This document shows positions 17,124 to 26,660 of a stretch of DNA of 64,000 bases, piece by piece. A program made the translations under genes and the position numbers. The notes beneath the pieces were generated by a model, which was not told the DNA's origin, ran no database searches, and worked only from the letters and a program-made list of their open reading frames with translations. Source of the stretch: Geothrix limicola (GTDB lineage Bacteria > Acidobacteriota > Holophagae > Holophagales > Holophagaceae); assembly GCF_030268085.1 (NCBI RefSeq), contig NZ_BSDE01000001.1, positions 310,001-374,000 of the forward strand. Direction: 5' to 3'. The stretch's first letter is position 1, and each line of letters begins with the position of its first letter.

Positions 17124-18956
17124 TCAACCCCGGAAATACAGATACGCAGCCGCGATCAGCGCGACCACCAGGAGGGAGACCGCCACATCGCGGCGGCTCC
17201 AGGAGCTGCGGCTCTCCGCCCGCTGCTCTCCCGTGATGGTGCTGAAGGTGAGGCCCACGAGCTGAGCCTCGTCAGGTGCTGCGGTGAGATAGCTCACCAC
17301 CACCATGGCGACGGCGCTCACCACCAGGATGATCATGCTGAAGTACTGGAAGTAGATGTGATTGATGATCCAGAGCCAGGAGCCAGGGGCGTAGCTGAAG
17401 CCGTGGACCAAGGCCCCAGGCGTATCCACGGCCAGGCGGAACAGGCCGAGGATGAAGCCGATGGTGAGCGCGGCCAGACAGCCCTTCGCATTGAGGCGCT
17501 TCCAGTAGATCCCCATGAAGAAGACCACGAAAATGGGGGGCGCCAGGTAGCCCTGCACCGATTGCAGGTAATCGTAGAGACCGTGGGAGCCCTTGATGAC
17601 GGGGATCCACATGATTCCGATGAGGACCATCACCATGGTGGCCGTCCGTCCCATGCGCACCAGGGAATGCTGGCTGGCCTGGGGCCGCATCTTGGCGTAG
17701 CAATCCAGGGTGAACAGGGTGGAGCTGGCGTTGAACACGCCCGCCAGCGAACTCATCAGCGCGGCGATGAGGCCCGCCACCACGAGGCCGCGGACGCCCA
17801 CGGGCAGCACATAGGCCACCATGGAGGGGAAGGCGTACTGCAGCTGGGACCGCACGGGCTGGCCCGTGGCGTCGATCATGCCGTTCAGGGCGGGAACGGA
17901 ACCGCCCTTGGCCAGCGCGAAACAGATCATCCCGGGGATGATGAAGATGAACACGGGAAGCAGCTTGAGCAGGGCGGCGAAGATGGAGCCACGACGGGCA
18001 TGCTGTTCGTTCTTGGCGCCCAGGGTGCGCTGAACGATGTACTGGCAGGTGCACCAGTACCAAAGGCCGATGACGGGGGCGCACACGATCATGCCCAGCC
18101 AGGGGTAGTGGCCGTTGAAGTACCAGGCCATGCGGGTGACCACGCCTGCTTGGTTGGCTTCGATGACGGGCGCCCAGGTGCTTTGCACGCCATGGGGCAC
18201 CATGGGCTTCCAGAGGTTGAACATGTCCGCAGGCAGCGCCTGGTGGAGGGCGTGCCAGCCCCCGAGCTTGTGCAGACCCAGGACGGTGACGAGCAGGGAG
18301 CCGAGGATGAGCACCACCACTTGGATGGTCTCGGTGTAAGCCACGGCGCGCATGCCCCCGATCACTGTGTAGATGCCCGTGAGCAGCAGCAGGGTGAGGC
18401 ATCCCACCCAGAAACTGTCGAGGTAGATGAAGCCGAGGTTCAGGTGCATTTCCGGCAGCAGGAAGCCGAAGACCACGCCGCCGGCGAAGATGCCCACCGC
18501 CACCTTGGAAAGCACGTAGAGCACCAGGGAGACGATGGAGAGCATCCAGCGCGAGGCGGGTGAGAACCTCCTCTCCAGGAATTCCGGCATGGTGTAGACC
18601 CGGCTTCGCATGTAGAAGGGCACCATCACCCAGGCCAGGACCAGGAGGCACCAGGCATGCAGTTCGTAGTGGGCCATGGCTACGCCATCCGTGGCTCCGG
18701 ATCCCGCCAGCCCCACCACGTGTTCAGAGCCGATGTTGGAGGCGAAGATGGAAGCGCCGATGATCCACCAGCTCAGGTTCCGCCCGGCCAGGAAGTAATC
18801 GTCCGTGGTTTCGCGGTTCTTGCGGATCACCCACCAGGAGACGGCGAGGAGGACGCTGAAGTAGAGGGCGATGACCAACCAGTCGAGCGCTTGCAGGGCT
18901 GATCTGGATTGAGTCAAGGCCGTGGCCGTATCGCCTGTGATGAATGAGAGGAACAT
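17124..18956 (-). CDS. Sodium/solute symporter family sugar transporter (SGLT-like)
   Basis: 610 residues with about 14 hydrophobic segments. TTDDYFLAGRNLSWWIIGASIFASNIGSEHVVG is the classical SSS start, and the RSRVYTMPEFLERRF loop after the third helix is also conserved. GAAGGA precedes the ATG. Located between araA and the HAD gene, it is the inner-membrane L-arabinose (or arabino-oligosaccharide) importer by context. Monosaccharide specificity is inferred. Confidence 0.88.
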   Translation of the reverse strand: MFLSFITGDTATALTQSRSALQALDWLVIALYFSVLLAVSWWVIRKNRETTDDYFLAGRNLSWWIIGASIFASNIGSEHVVGLAGSGATDGVAMAHYELHAWCLLVLAWVMVPFYMRSRVYTMPEFLERRFSPASRWMLSIVSLVLYVLSKVAVGIFAGGVVFGFLLPEMHLNLGFIYLDSFWVGCLTLLLLTGIYTVIGGMRAVAYTETIQVVVLILGSLLVTVLGLHKLGGWHALHQALPADMFNLWKPMVPHGVQSTWAPVIEANQAGVVTRMAWYFNGHYPWLGMIVCAPVIGLWYWCTCQYIVQRTLGAKNEQHARRGSIFAALLKLLPVFIFIIPGMICFALAKGGSVPALNGMIDATGQPVRSQLQYAFPSMVAYVLPVGVRGLVVAGLIAALMSSLAGVFNASSTLFTLDCYAKMRPQASQHSLVRMGRTATMVMVLIGIMWIPVIKGSHGLYDYLQSVQGYLAPPIFVVFFMGIYWKRLNAKGCLAALTIGFILGLFRLAVDTPGALVHGFSYAPGSWLWIINHIYFQYFSMIILVVSAVAMVVVSYLTAAPDEAQLVGLTFSTITGEQRAESRSSWSRRDVAVSLLVVALIAAAYLYFRG

Positions 18957-18997
18957 GGCGGATTCCTTCGGGGAGGCTGGTGGGTGTGTGGATGCTG

Positions 18998-20491
18998 CTA
19001 GCGGAAGGAGGTTTCATTCCAGCGAAGCTGGTTCTTGAAATCAGGGATGCGGGTGGCTTCGTCGATGCAGAGGTACTCGATGCCTGCCATGGCCGTGAAA
19101 TCTTCAAGGTGGCCGGCGTGGGCCGCCTGGCTGAAAGCCGCATGATGGGCTCCACCTGCGTAGATCCAGGCGGCCGCCGCGACCTTCAGGTTCGGGCGGG
19201 GCTCCCACAGGGCGCGCGCCACCGGTAGGCGGGGCAGGGCGTGCTGCGGCTTCACGACATCAAGGACGCTGACGATCATGCGGAAGCGGTTACCCATGTC
19301 AATGAGGGAGGCGTTGATGGCCGGGCCTGAAGGCGTGCCAAAGACCAAGCGGGGCGGATCATCCTTGCCTCCGATGCCCAGGCGGTGGATCTCCAGGGCG
19401 GGCTTCGGCGTATCTGCGATTGAAGCACAGACCTCCAGCATATGGGCACCGAGCACCTGGGATCTCGAGGGATCGAGGTGGTAGGTGTAGTCCTCCATGA
19501 ACGAGGTGCCTCCGGGGAGGCCGGCGCCCATGACTTTCATGGCCCGGACCAGGGCCGCCGTCTTCCAGTCGCCTTCGGCGCCGAAGCCGTAGCCGTCAGC
19601 CATGAGGCGCTGCACGGCCAATCCAGGGAGCTGGCTCAGCCCGTGCAGATCCTCGAAATTGGTGGTGAAGCCCTTGAATCCACCTTCGGCCAGGAAGGCC
19701 CGCATGCCCAATTCGATCCGGGCCGCATCCTGAAGCGAAGCCCGCCGCTCCCCGCCGGGACGCAGGCAGGACATGAGTTCGTACTGGTCGTCGAATTCCC
19801 TGCAGAGGCGTTCCACCTCGGCGTCGGCCACGGACTGCACCGAGGCGGCGAGGCTGCCCATGGCGTGGGCGCTCACGGAGTAGCCGAGGCGGATCTGGGC
19901 CTCCACCTTGTCGCCTTCGGTGACGGCCACTTCCCGCATGTTGTCGCCGAAGCGCGCGATCTTCGCGCCTTGGGCATCCTGCCAGGCGCAGGCGGCCCGG
20001 GCCCACACGCCCACTTCTTCCTGGACCGAAGCCTCGGTCCAGTGCCCCACCACCACCTTCCGCTCCTTGCGCATGCGCGTGGCGATGAAGCCGAATTCCC
20101 GGTCCCCATGGGCGGCCTGGTTCAGGTTCATGAAGTCCATATCGATGGTGGCCCAGGGCACGTCGCGGTTGTGCTGGGTGTGCAGGTGCAGAAAGGGCTT
20201 GCGCAGCACGGACAGTCCGCGGATCCACATCTTGGCGGGCGAGAATGTGTGCATCCACAGCACCAGACCCGCGCAGGCGGGGGCGCTGCTGGCCTCCTCG
20301 CACAACGCGGTGATGGCCTCCGGCGTGGTGAGCACGGGCTTGAATACCACCCTGGTGGGAATGTGCGGGGATGCGTCGAGGGCCTGGGCAATCTCCTGGG
20401 AATTCGCCCGCACCTTCTCGAGGGTGCTCGGCCCATAGAGGTGCTGGCTTCCGGTCACGAACCAAATTTCCTGCTTCTTCAAGTCGATCAT
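18998..20491 (-). CDS. araA: L-arabinose isomerase
   Basis: 497 residues, against about 500 for the E. coli enzyme. The start at 20491 is set by [20 protein letters not shown], with AGGAG 5 nt upstream; the longer frame upstream runs through ara[16 protein letters not shown] and [13 protein letters not shown] are AraA signatures, and the metal-binding Glu/His residues lie in the central and C-terminal parts. It converts L-arabinose to L-ribulose in the cytoplasm. The ATG overlaps the araB stop as ATGA. Confidence 0.96.
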   Translation of the reverse strand: MIDLKKQEIWFVTGSQHLYGPSTLEKVRANSQEIAQALDASPHIPTRVVFKPVLTTPEAITALCEEASSAPACAGLVLWMHTFSPAKMWIRGLSVLRKPFLHLHTQHNRDVPWATIDMDFMNLNQAAHGDREFGFIATRMRKERKVVVGHWTEASVQEEVGVWARAACAWQDAQGAKIARFGDNMREVAVTEGDKVEAQIRLGYSVSAHAMGSLAASVQSVADAEVERLCREFDDQYELMSCLRPGGERRASLQDAARIELGMRAFLAEGGFKGFTTNFEDLHGLSQLPGLAVQRLMADGYGFGAEGDWKTAALVRAMKVMGAGLPGGTSFMEDYTYHLDPSRSQVLGAHMLEVCASIADTPKPALEIHRLGIGGKDDPPRLVFGTPSGPAINASLIDMGNRFRMIVSVLDVVKPQHALPRLPVARALWEPRPNLKVAAAAWIYAGGAHHAAFSQAAHAGHLEDFTAMAGIEYLCIDEATRIPDFKNQLRWNETSFR

Positions 20492-22185
20492 GCTTGCTCC
20501 TGGGGTTGGCACTGCTGGTCCCGGATGGTGAGGAGCTCCTTCATGACGTTGGCCATGGAGCCGTTCCAGGACACTGTCCCGAAACCGTCGTGGAGCTGGC
20601 GATAGAGGCGGTACATGTCGTGGTAGACGGCATGATGTTGGGGATTGGGTTGATAGATCTTGCGGATCCCGCAGAGGCATTCCTGGGCCTTGCGGATGGA
20701 GGGGAAGGCGCCCGCGGCCATGGCGCCGAAGATGGCGGCTCCGAGCGCCGGAGTCTGCTCGCTCCGCGTGATCTTCATGGGCCGCCCAGTGATATCTGCG
20801 TAGGCCTGCATGAGGAACGCGTTCTTGGCTGCGAGTCCGCCGCAGTTCACCACCTCATGAATGGGCACCCCGAATTCCTCGATGCGCTCAATGATCGTCA
20901 AGGCTCCAAAGGCGGTGGCCTCGATGAGGGCCCTGTAGATTTCGTGTGGCTTGGTGTGGAGCGTCTGACCCAGGAGGAGTCCCGTGAGGCGGGCATCCAC
21001 GAGGATGGTGCGATTTCCGTTGTTCCAATCCAGGGCCATGAGGCCGCTTTCTCCTGGGCCCTGCTGGGAAGCCAATTCTTCGAGGGCCCTGAACTTTTCG
21101 TCGAGACTGGTCCCCAATGTGTCGGGCGCCAGATTGCGCACGAACCACAGGAATAGATCTCCAACGGCGGACTGGCCGGCCTCGATGCCGTAGTACCCGG
21201 GCAGGACGGATCCATCCACGATGCCGCAGACTCCCGGGATGTCTGCCAGGGGCTGGCCGCTCGGCCAGACCATGATGTCGCAGGTGGAGGTGCCCATGAT
21301 CTTCACCAAGCTGCCGATACCGACACCTGCGCCCACCGCGCCCATGTGAGCGTCGAAGGCGCCCACCGCCACGGCGATGCCCACACGGAGACCCAGGCGG
21401 GCCGCCCACTCAGGGCTGAGCCCGCCCGCCTGATGGTCCGCGGGATGGGCTTCCGAGAACAGGTGTGGGCGCAGGCCCGCGAGAGCCGGATCCAGCTGGC
21501 GGAGGAAGTCCTCGTCAGGCAGACCGCCCCACTTGGGATTGAACATGGCCTTGTGACCGGCTGCGCAGATGCCGCGCACGATGCGATCGGGTTGCTGGTT
21601 GCCCGTGAGCACGGCCGGAAGCCAATCGCAGATCTCCACCCAGGTGGCAGCGGCCTCAAAGACTTCTGGGGCCACGCGGCTGCAGTGCAGGATCTTGCTC
21701 CAGAACCATTCGGAACTGTAGGTGCCGCCGACTTGTGCGAGGTACTCCGGGCGGATCCGGGCCGCCAGATCTGTGATCTGGGCCGCCTCTTCGAAGGAGG
21801 TGTGATCGCGCCAGAGCCAAACGTAGGCGGCGGGATTGTCTTTGAACCGCGGCTGGAGGCTGAGGGGATCGCCGTGGCCATCGATGGGCATGGGACTGCT
21901 TCCCGTGGTGTCGACACCCAGGCCCACCACATAGGCCGGATCGAAATCCGGATCCTGCTCCTGGGCTTGGGCCAGGATAGAACGGACCGTCACTTCGATT
22001 CCATTGAGGTAGTCCGAGGCGTTCTGCCTGGCGAGATGCGGGTCCCTGGGGTGGGTGATGATGCCTGCTTCGCCTGATGGGTAGTTGAATACCTCGGTGG
22101 CTTTTTCCTCTCCGGTGTGGAGATCCACCAGCAGGGCACGGCAGCTGTTGGTGCCGAAATCCAGTCCGATTGAGTAGATGGTCAT
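20488..22185 (-). CDS. araB: Ribulokinase
   Basis: 565 residues, the E. coli AraB length. It is a FGGY-type carbohydrate kinase: [16 protein letters not shown] is the N-terminal phosphate motif, [13 protein letters not shown] follows, and the C-terminal half has [20 protein letters not shown] and the [11 protein letters not shown] stretch. It phosphorylates L-ribulose to L-ribulose 5-phosphate. It is 7 bp after araD and overlaps araA by 4 bp. Confidence 0.96.
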   Translation of the reverse strand: MTIYSIGLDFGTNSCRALLVDLHTGEEKATEVFNYPSGEAGIITHPRDPHLARQNASDYLNGIEVTVRSILAQAQEQDPDFDPAYVVGLGVDTTGSSPMPIDGHGDPLSLQPRFKDNPAAYVWLWRDHTSFEEAAQITDLAARIRPEYLAQVGGTYSSEWFWSKILHCSRVAPEVFEAAATWVEICDWLPAVLTGNQQPDRIVRGICAAGHKAMFNPKWGGLPDEDFLRQLDPALAGLRPHLFSEAHPADHQAGGLSPEWAARLGLRVGIAVAVGAFDAHMGAVGAGVGIGSLVKIMGTSTCDIMVWPSGQPLADIPGVCGIVDGSVLPGYYGIEAGQSAVGDLFLWFVRNLAPDTLGTSLDEKFRALEELASQQGPGESGLMALDWNNGNRTILVDARLTGLLLGQTLHTKPHEIYRALIEATAFGALTIIERIEEFGVPIHEVVNCGGLAAKNAFLMQAYADITGRPMKITRSEQTPALGAAIFGAMAAGAFPSIRKAQECLCGIRKIYQPNPQHHAVYHDMYRLYRQLHDGFGTVSWNGSMANVMKELLTIRDQQCQPQEQA

Positions 22186-22192
22186 GGGAGTC

Positions 22193-22888
22193 TCACTTCT
22201 GGCCGTAATAGGCGCCGCTGCCGTGCTTCCGCTGGAAATGCTTCTGCACCAGGGAATCCTTCAGGGGCGCGATGTTGGGGTTGATCTGCAGCGTCAGCAG
22301 GGCCATCCGGGCGATCTCTTCCAGCACGCCGCTATTCAGAACCGCCTGCATCGGGGTGGAGCCCCAGGTGAAGGGGCCGTGCCCGCCCACCAGGATCATC
22401 TGGGGGTGAGGTTGGGGCAGGGCGTCCAGGGTCTTGAGGATTAGCTTTCCGGTCTCTTCTTCGTAGTCGCCTTGGATGGCGGAGTCGGAAAGGAGCGGGG
22501 TGACGGGAATGGAGGCGGGGAGCTGGTCTGCGTGGGTGGTGCCCAGGAGGGGGATGGATCGCTGGGCTTGGGCCCAGGCCACGGCGTGGGTGGAATGCGT
22601 GTGGGCGACCCCGCGAATGTTGGGAATGCCCTTGTACAGCACTGCGTGGGTTTTGGTGTCCGAGGAGGGCCGGCGGGATCCTTCCACCACCCGGCCATCC
22701 AGATCCACCACCACCATGTCCGTGGGTTTCAGGTGGGCGTAGGGTACGCCACTGGGCTTGATGGCGAAAAGGCCCTCCGCCGGATCGAAGGCGCTGACGT
22801 TTCCGAATGTCTGGATGACCAGACCATCCTGCTGGAGCTGCATGTTCGCGTCCCAGGCGGCTACCTTCAAATCATGGCGCGCACTCAT
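22193..22888 (-). CDS. araD: L-ribulose-5-phosphate 4-epimerase
   Basis: 231 residues, class II aldolase/adducin fold. The zinc site is visible as AHTHSTHAVAWAQ and GHGPFTWG. GGAGAGG lies 6 nt upstream of the ATG. It makes D-xylulose 5-phosphate, the entry to the pentose phosphate pathway. It is the first gene of the araD-araB-araA-symporter-HAD-tal operon, behind the operator at 22973 and a terminator-like hairpin in its leader. Confidence 0.95.
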   Translation of the reverse strand: MSARHDLKVAAWDANMQLQQDGLVIQTFGNVSAFDPAEGLFAIKPSGVPYAHLKPTDMVVVDLDGRVVEGSRRPSSDTKTHAVLYKGIPNIRGVAHTHSTHAVAWAQAQRSIPLLGTTHADQLPASIPVTPLLSDSAIQGDYEEETGKLILKTLDALPQPHPQMILVGGHGPFTWGSTPMQAVLNSGVLEEIARMALLTLQINPNIAPLKDSLVQKHFQRKHGSGAYYGQK

Positions 22889-22925
22889 CTTTGCCTCTCC
22901 CTGGCTGGAAGCCAGTCGTACAGAG

Positions 22926-22951
22926 AAAAACCCGACCTGAATCAGGCGGGT
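22926..22951 (-). terminator. Terminator-like hairpin in the araD leader
   Basis: On the minus strand ACCCGCCTG / CAGGTCGGGT form a 9-bp stem with one bulged T and a 3-nt loop, followed by five T. It lies between the inferred start site (about 22990) and araD, so all araD transcripts must cross it. A second small stem (CTGGCT / AGCCAG) lies just before the ribosome site. This could be an attenuator; no leader ORF is evident. Confidence 0.55.
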
Positions 22952-22972
22952 GGAGCAGATTCTCGATGGAAA

Positions 22973-22999
22973 TGAAATCGGTTTCAGAAACCGATACCA
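22973..22999. promoter_or_regulatory. Tandem LacI-type operator upstream of araD
   Basis: TGAAATCGGTTTCA at 22973-22986 is identical to the site at 15572. The overlapping second site, on the minus strand TGGTATCGGTTTCT (22999-22986), resembles the second site of the other operon. Spacing between sites is 13 bp in both. It abuts the -10 element. It also faces the decayed GH27 gene on the other side. Confidence 0.8.
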
Positions 23000-23027
23000 A
23001 TCTACTGGTCCGAGAGTAGGTGGTCAA
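22999..23027 (-). promoter_or_regulatory. Sigma70-like promoter of the araD operon
   Basis: Minus-strand TTGACC (23027-23022), 17-bp spacer, TAGATT (23004-22999). The operator starts at the end of the -10, the same layout as at 15585-15615. Confidence 0.6.
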
Positions 23028-23110
23028 GTATCCTCTTGAGAATTCCCCAACTCCTTGGAGGAATGCCGCGCGGTGCCTCGGCCAGATGGTGGATTCATTT
23101 TGGAGTGCCC

Positions 23111-23778
23111 ATGCGCACTAGGCTTCTTGTTGCGATGTTGTGTGCCGTGCCTCTTCTTTCCGCTGGGGAATGGTCCTGCGCTCCATTGGATTACCCCGGA
23201 GCCGAGCCGAGTCGGCAGAAGGCCGCATTCCAGGAGCAAAGCTCTCTTGAACCGCTAAGCGCGGCACACACGGCCATGGTGGCCGCAGCCCAGGAGGGTG
23301 CGGCGCCAGCCTTCCACGGGGCGTCTCGGGCGGGCGTTCGTCCTGGCAGCCCACTCCTCCACCGGGTTTCCGTCACGGGTGAGTGGCCCATCCGATTTTC
23401 GGCGGCGGGGCTTCCGGAAGGCCTGTCCGGGCCTGCCCCTGGAACCGGGACGTGTGGGGAGTCGATGCCGCCACAGAGGCCGGAAAAGCTTGGTACAACG
23501 CCCTCTATGCGCACGTTGCCGCCTGGGGGGTGGACTCTGTGAAGGTGGACGATCTGTCCCAAATCAACGGCGCGTATTCCACTGCCGAGGTGGAAGCCAT
23601 CCAAGCGGCACTCCGGAAGGGAGGGCGCTCCATCGCGCTGAGCCTGTCCCCTGGCGAGGCCCCCATCGCCGAAGCGAATCTCCGCGATCTTTGGGCCCGG
23701 AAGAATCACGGCCATCAGAAGCGCTACCGCGCCATGCTGGCTGGGCACGGCTGCGTGATGCTGAGAGTTGGTGGGTAA
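23111..23778 (+). pseudogene. Decayed GH27 alpha-galactosidase-like gene
   Basis: An intact beginning (GGAG, ATG at 23111, signal peptide MRTRLLVAMLCAVPLLSAGE) is followed by sequence without recognisable content. From about 23440 another frame reads PWNRDVWGVDAA, then AAWGVDSVKVDDLSQ and LSLSPGEAPIAEAN, the GH27 barrel around the nucleophile Asp, before stopping at 23776. The TPPMGWNSW segment and the C-terminal half are missing. At least one frameshift and two deletions are needed. It was probably part of the arabinose regulon, since GH27 includes beta-L-arabinopyranosidases. Confidence 0.7.
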
Positions 23779-23860
23779 GTGGGTCCGTAGCTTGGATCGG
23801 GCCGTGGAAGGCCATGACATGACGTTCTTGATGATCAACAACAAACCGACAGGAGTAGCT

Positions 23861-25840
23861 GTGAGCAATCTCGACAAGCTCTGCATCGATACCATCCGCT
23901 GCCTCGCCATGGACGCCGTGCAGAAGGCCAACAGTGGCCATCCGGGCACCCCCATGGCCCAGGCTCCTGCGGCCTACGCCCTCTGGACGCAGGTGCTGAA
24001 GCACAACCCCGGGAATCCTCAGTGGCCAGACCGGGACCGCTTCGTGCTTTCCTGCGGCCACGCGTCGATGCTCATCTACAGCCTGCTCTACCTCGCGGGC
24101 TACGGCCTGGAACTCGATGATCTGAAAGCCTTCCGCCAGTGGGGGTCCAAGACTCCCGGCCATCCGGAATTTGGACATACGGTGGGCATCGAAACCACCA
24201 CGGGCCCTCTGGGGCAGGGCATCGGGAACGCGGTGGGCATGGCCATCGCCGAGCGCTGGCTGGCGGACCGATTCAACCGCCCCGGCCACGAAATCGTGAA
24301 CCACCGTACCTTCGCCTTCGCGGGCGATGGCTGCCTGATGGAGGGGGTCGCCTATGAGGCAATCAGCCTGGCGGGCCACCTCGGTTTGGAAAAGCTCCTG
24401 GTGCTTTGGGACAACAACAAGATCACCATCGAAGGCGAAACGAACCTGGCCTGGAGTGAGAACGTTCCAGCCCGCTTCGAAGCCATGGGCTGGCGCGTCC
24501 TGAAGGTGTCCGATGGCGAGGATCTCGAGGCCCTGGTGAAGGCCTTCCAGGAAAAGCCCTGCGGCAAGCCCACCCTCATCGACTGCACCACGGTGATCGG
24601 CTTCCCCGCCCCCACCAAGCAGAACACCCACCACGCCCATGGCGCGCCCCTGGGCGACGCCGAAATTCGCGCCACCAAGGAAATCCTCGGCTTCGATCCC
24701 GACGTCCGGTTCGCCGTGCCTGAAGAAGCCCTAGCCCATTGGCGCGGACAGTGCGCCTCCCGCGGTTCTGCGGCGGAGCTCGATTGGAAGGTCCGCTTCG
24801 AAGCCTACCGGAAGGCCTACCCCGAGCTGGCGACCGAATACGAAGCCTTCCTCAAAGGCGAGCTGCCTGCGGAATGGCAACATGCCCTGCCCACCTTCGA
24901 AACCACCGGCACATTCGCCACGCGGGAAGCCAGCGGCAAGGTGCTCAACGCCCTGGCGACGGTCATTCCCAACCTCATCGGCGGCAGTGCCGATCTGGCG
25001 CCATCCAACAACACGCACCTGAAGGATGGGGGCGATTTCGGTCCCCAGGAGAGTGGCCGCAACTTCCACTTCGGCATCCGCGAGCACGCCATGGGCGCCG
25101 TGCTGAACGGCATGTGTCTCCATGGAGGCGTGAAGGCCTTCGGCGCCACCTTCTTCATCTTCTGCGACTACATGCGGCCCACTGTGCGTCTGGCCTCGCT
25201 CATGAAGATACCTGTCACCTACGTGTGGACCCACGATTCCATCGGGGTGGGCGAGGATGGCCCCACTCATCAGCCCATCGAGCAGATGATGAGCATGCGC
25301 CTCATCCCCGGCTTCACCATGATTCGCCCCGCGGATGCCAACGAAACCGTCCAGGCCTGGTCCATCGCCGTGTCCAAGACGGATGGCCCCGTGGGCCTGG
25401 CCCTCACCCGCCAGAAGCTGCCCACCCTGGACGCCGAAAAGGCCAAGGGCGCCGCCCGGGGCGCCTACATCCTGGAGGAAGCCAGTGCCGTGCCCCGGCT
25501 GCTCCTTCTGGCCTCGGGCTCGGAAGTCCACCTGGCTGTTGCAGCCCGAAAAGTGCTGGAAGGCCAAGGCGTGCCCACCCGCGTGATTTCCATGCCCTGT
25601 TGGGAGCTGTTCGAGGCCCAGAGCGCCGAATACAAGGCGAGCGTCTTGCCCGCTTCCGTCACCGCACGCGTCTCCATCGAAGCCGGCGTGACCACGGGCT
25701 GGCAGCGCTACACCGGCACCCGGGGAGCCTGCATGGGTCTGGACCATTTCGGCGCCAGCGCCCCGGCGGACATCCTCTTCGAGCAGTTCGGCCTCACCGT
25801 GGACAACGTGGTGAAAACCGCCAAAGCCTTATTGGCCTGA
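23861..25840 (+). CDS. tkt: Transketolase
   Basis: 659 residues. The GTG at 23861 is chosen because AGGAG lies 5 nt before it and translation then begins [29 protein letters not shown], the normal start. [13 protein letters not shown] is the thiamine-diphosphate motif, and [15 protein letters not shown] and RPADANE are typical of the pyrimidine domain. It moves two-carbon units between pentose and triose/hexose phosphates, the step after AraD. It reads away from the araD operon, with the pseudogene between. Confidence 0.96.
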   Translation: MSNLDKLCIDTIRCLAMDAVQKANSGHPGTPMAQAPAAYALWTQVLKHNPGNPQWPDRDRFVLSCGHASMLIYSLLYLAGYGLELDDLKAFRQWGSKTPGHPEFGHTVGIETTTGPLGQGIGNAVGMAIAERWLADRFNRPGHEIVNHRTFAFAGDGCLMEGVAYEAISLAGHLGLEKLLVLWDNNKITIEGETNLAWSENVPARFEAMGWRVLKVSDGEDLEALVKAFQEKPCGKPTLIDCTTVIGFPAPTKQNTHHAHGAPLGDAEIRATKEILGFDPDVRFAVPEEALAHWRGQCASRGSAAELDWKVRFEAYRKAYPELATEYEAFLKGELPAEWQHALPTFETTGTFATREASGKVLNALATVIPNLIGGSADLAPSNNTHLKDGGDFGPQESGRNFHFGIREHAMGAVLNGMCLHGGVKAFGATFFIFCDYMRPTVRLASLMKIPVTYVWTHDSIGVGEDGPTHQPIEQMMSMRLIPGFTMIRPADANETVQAWSIAVSKTDGPVGLALTRQKLPTLDAEKAKGAARGAYILEEASAVPRLLLLASGSEVHLAVAARKVLEGQGVPTRVISMPCWELFEAQSAEYKASVLPASVTARVSIEAGVTTGWQRYTGTRGACMGLDHFGASAPADILFEQFGLTVDNVVKTAKALLA

Positions 25841-26109
25841 TGGGTTCATGGATGCGCCCAATGAGTGAGTGGATCGGTTTTATGGCAGCCTTCTGCACGA
25901 CAGCAAGCTTCCTCCCGCAGGTCTGGCGGGTTTGGAAAACCCGAAGCGTGAACGATATCTCGCTCGGGATGTACGTCCTGTTTGTGCTGGGTGTCGCCCT
26001 ATGGTTTATCTTCGGCCTCGCCATCCACTCCCTTCCGGTGGTCCTGGCCAACGGAATCACGCTGATTCTCGCCGCCCTGGTTCTTGTTGCAAAAATCAGA
26101 TTTGGCTGA
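25840..26109 (+). CDS. SemiSWEET-like PQ-loop sugar transporter
   Basis: 89 residues if the ATG overlapping the transketolase stop (TGATG) is used; the ATG at 25861 (MSEWIGFM) would give 82 and fits family starts better, but neither has a strong ribosome site. Three helices are visible; the first carries the PQ motif in SFLPQVWRVWKTRSVNDIS. SemiSWEETs dimerise to move small sugars by facilitated diffusion. Coupling to transketolase suggests sugar export or uptake linked to pentose metabolism. Confidence 0.82.
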   Translation: MGSWMRPMSEWIGFMAAFCTTASFLPQVWRVWKTRSVNDISLGMYVLFVLGVALWFIFGLAIHSLPVVLANGITLILAALVLVAKIRFG

Positions 26110-26146
26110 CCCGCAAAGCAGAAAACCGATCATCTGATCGGCATCA

Positions 26147-26257
26147 GGGCTTACGGGAGAGCGCATCCGCGACAAGATCGCCGCCTCCAAGAAGGAGGGC
26201 ATGTGGACGGGCGGTATCGTCCACATGGGCTATGACCTGAAGGCTCGAAAGCTCGTG
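26147..26257 (+). pseudogene. Serine recombinase fragment
   Basis: The frame reads ERIRDKIAASKKEGMWTGG and continues IVHMGYDLKARKLV, a segment conserved just after the resolvase domain of large serine recombinases. About 35 residues remain; there is no start and both flanks are lost. It marks a former mobile element next to tRNA-Ser. Confidence 0.75.
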
Positions 26258-26284
26258 GGTAAGAAGATGGGTAATAGAAAGACA

Positions 26285-26322
26285 GATCGCCAAGATGTTT
26301 GTTTTTCGACATCTTGGCGATC
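26285..26322. repeat. Perfect 14-bp inverted repeat
   Basis: GATCGCCAAGATGT and ACATCTTGGCGATC enclose a 10-nt loop. No T-tract follows on the plus strand, so it is not an ordinary terminator. It ends 5 bp before a copy of the tRNA-Ser 3' end. Confidence 0.75.
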
Positions 26323-26324
26323 CC

Positions 26325-26346
26325 GCTGGCGGAGAGAGAGGGATTC
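26325..26346. repeat. 22-bp copy of the tRNA-Ser 3' end, possible attachment-site remnant
   Basis: These 22 bp are identical to 26517-26538, the 3' acceptor/T-arm end of tRNA-Ser(CGA). Direct copies of a tRNA 3' end are the usual footprint of integrase-mediated insertion; here a recombinase fragment lies beside it. Confidence 0.65.
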
Positions 26347-26482
26347 CCTCCAGGGCCACCGCGGCGTCCCTTCCGGCCGCACGAATCGCTGGCACGCCGC
26401 TTCACGTCTCCGGCAGTCCACAGGACTGCCTCCGCCTGCGGCTACCTGCCAGCGATTCTGTGACTTCGAATCCCTCTCCGCC
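26328..26482. repeat. Nested inverted-repeat element
   Basis: Three inverted repeats are nested: the outer arms 26328-26346 and 26468-26482 are both tRNA-Ser 3'-end-like (right arm lacks 4 bp); a perfect 12-bp pair GAATCGCTGGCA (26383) and TGCCAGCGATTC (26447); and an inner 8-bp stem GGCAGTCC/GGACTGCC (26412-26430). No gene is visible in 26110-26518 apart from the recombinase fragment. Confidence 0.65.
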
Positions 26483-26493
26483 GGGATATGAAT

Positions 26494-26514
26494 GCGCCCC
26501 GCATCGCGGGGCGC
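26494..26514 (-). terminator. Hairpin downstream of tRNA-Ser
   Basis: GCGCCCCGC and GCGGGGCGC form a 9-bp stem with 3-nt loop, 5 nt past the tRNA 3' end on the minus strand, followed by ATTCATAT. A T-tract is poor, so it may act in 3'-end processing or as a weak terminator. Confidence 0.5.
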
Positions 26515-26518
26515 CGGC

Positions 26519-26608
26519 TGGCGGAGAGAGAGGGATTCGAACCCCCGAACAGGTTTCCCCGTCTCCGCATTTCGAGTGCGGTGCCATCAACCACTCGGCC
26601 ATCTCTCC
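26519..26608 (-). tRNA. tRNA-Ser (anticodon CGA)
   Basis: 90 nt including an encoded CCA. The acceptor arms GGAGAGA and TCTCTCC pair, with G as discriminator. The anticodon arm reads GCACTCGAAATGC, giving CGA for the UCG codon. The long variable arm and the T-loop GTTCGAATC are typical of class II tRNA-Ser. Confidence 0.95.
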
Positions 26609-26660
26609 GGAACGCTCATTCTAGCAAACTGGCCGCTAGAATCCAGCCTCAGGGGGCCGT

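Noticed and set aside
18984-19020. Plus-strand AGGAGG followed by open frame at the araA 3' end
   Set aside because: It lies inside the araA/symporter junction on the opposite strand and the frame is antisense to araA.
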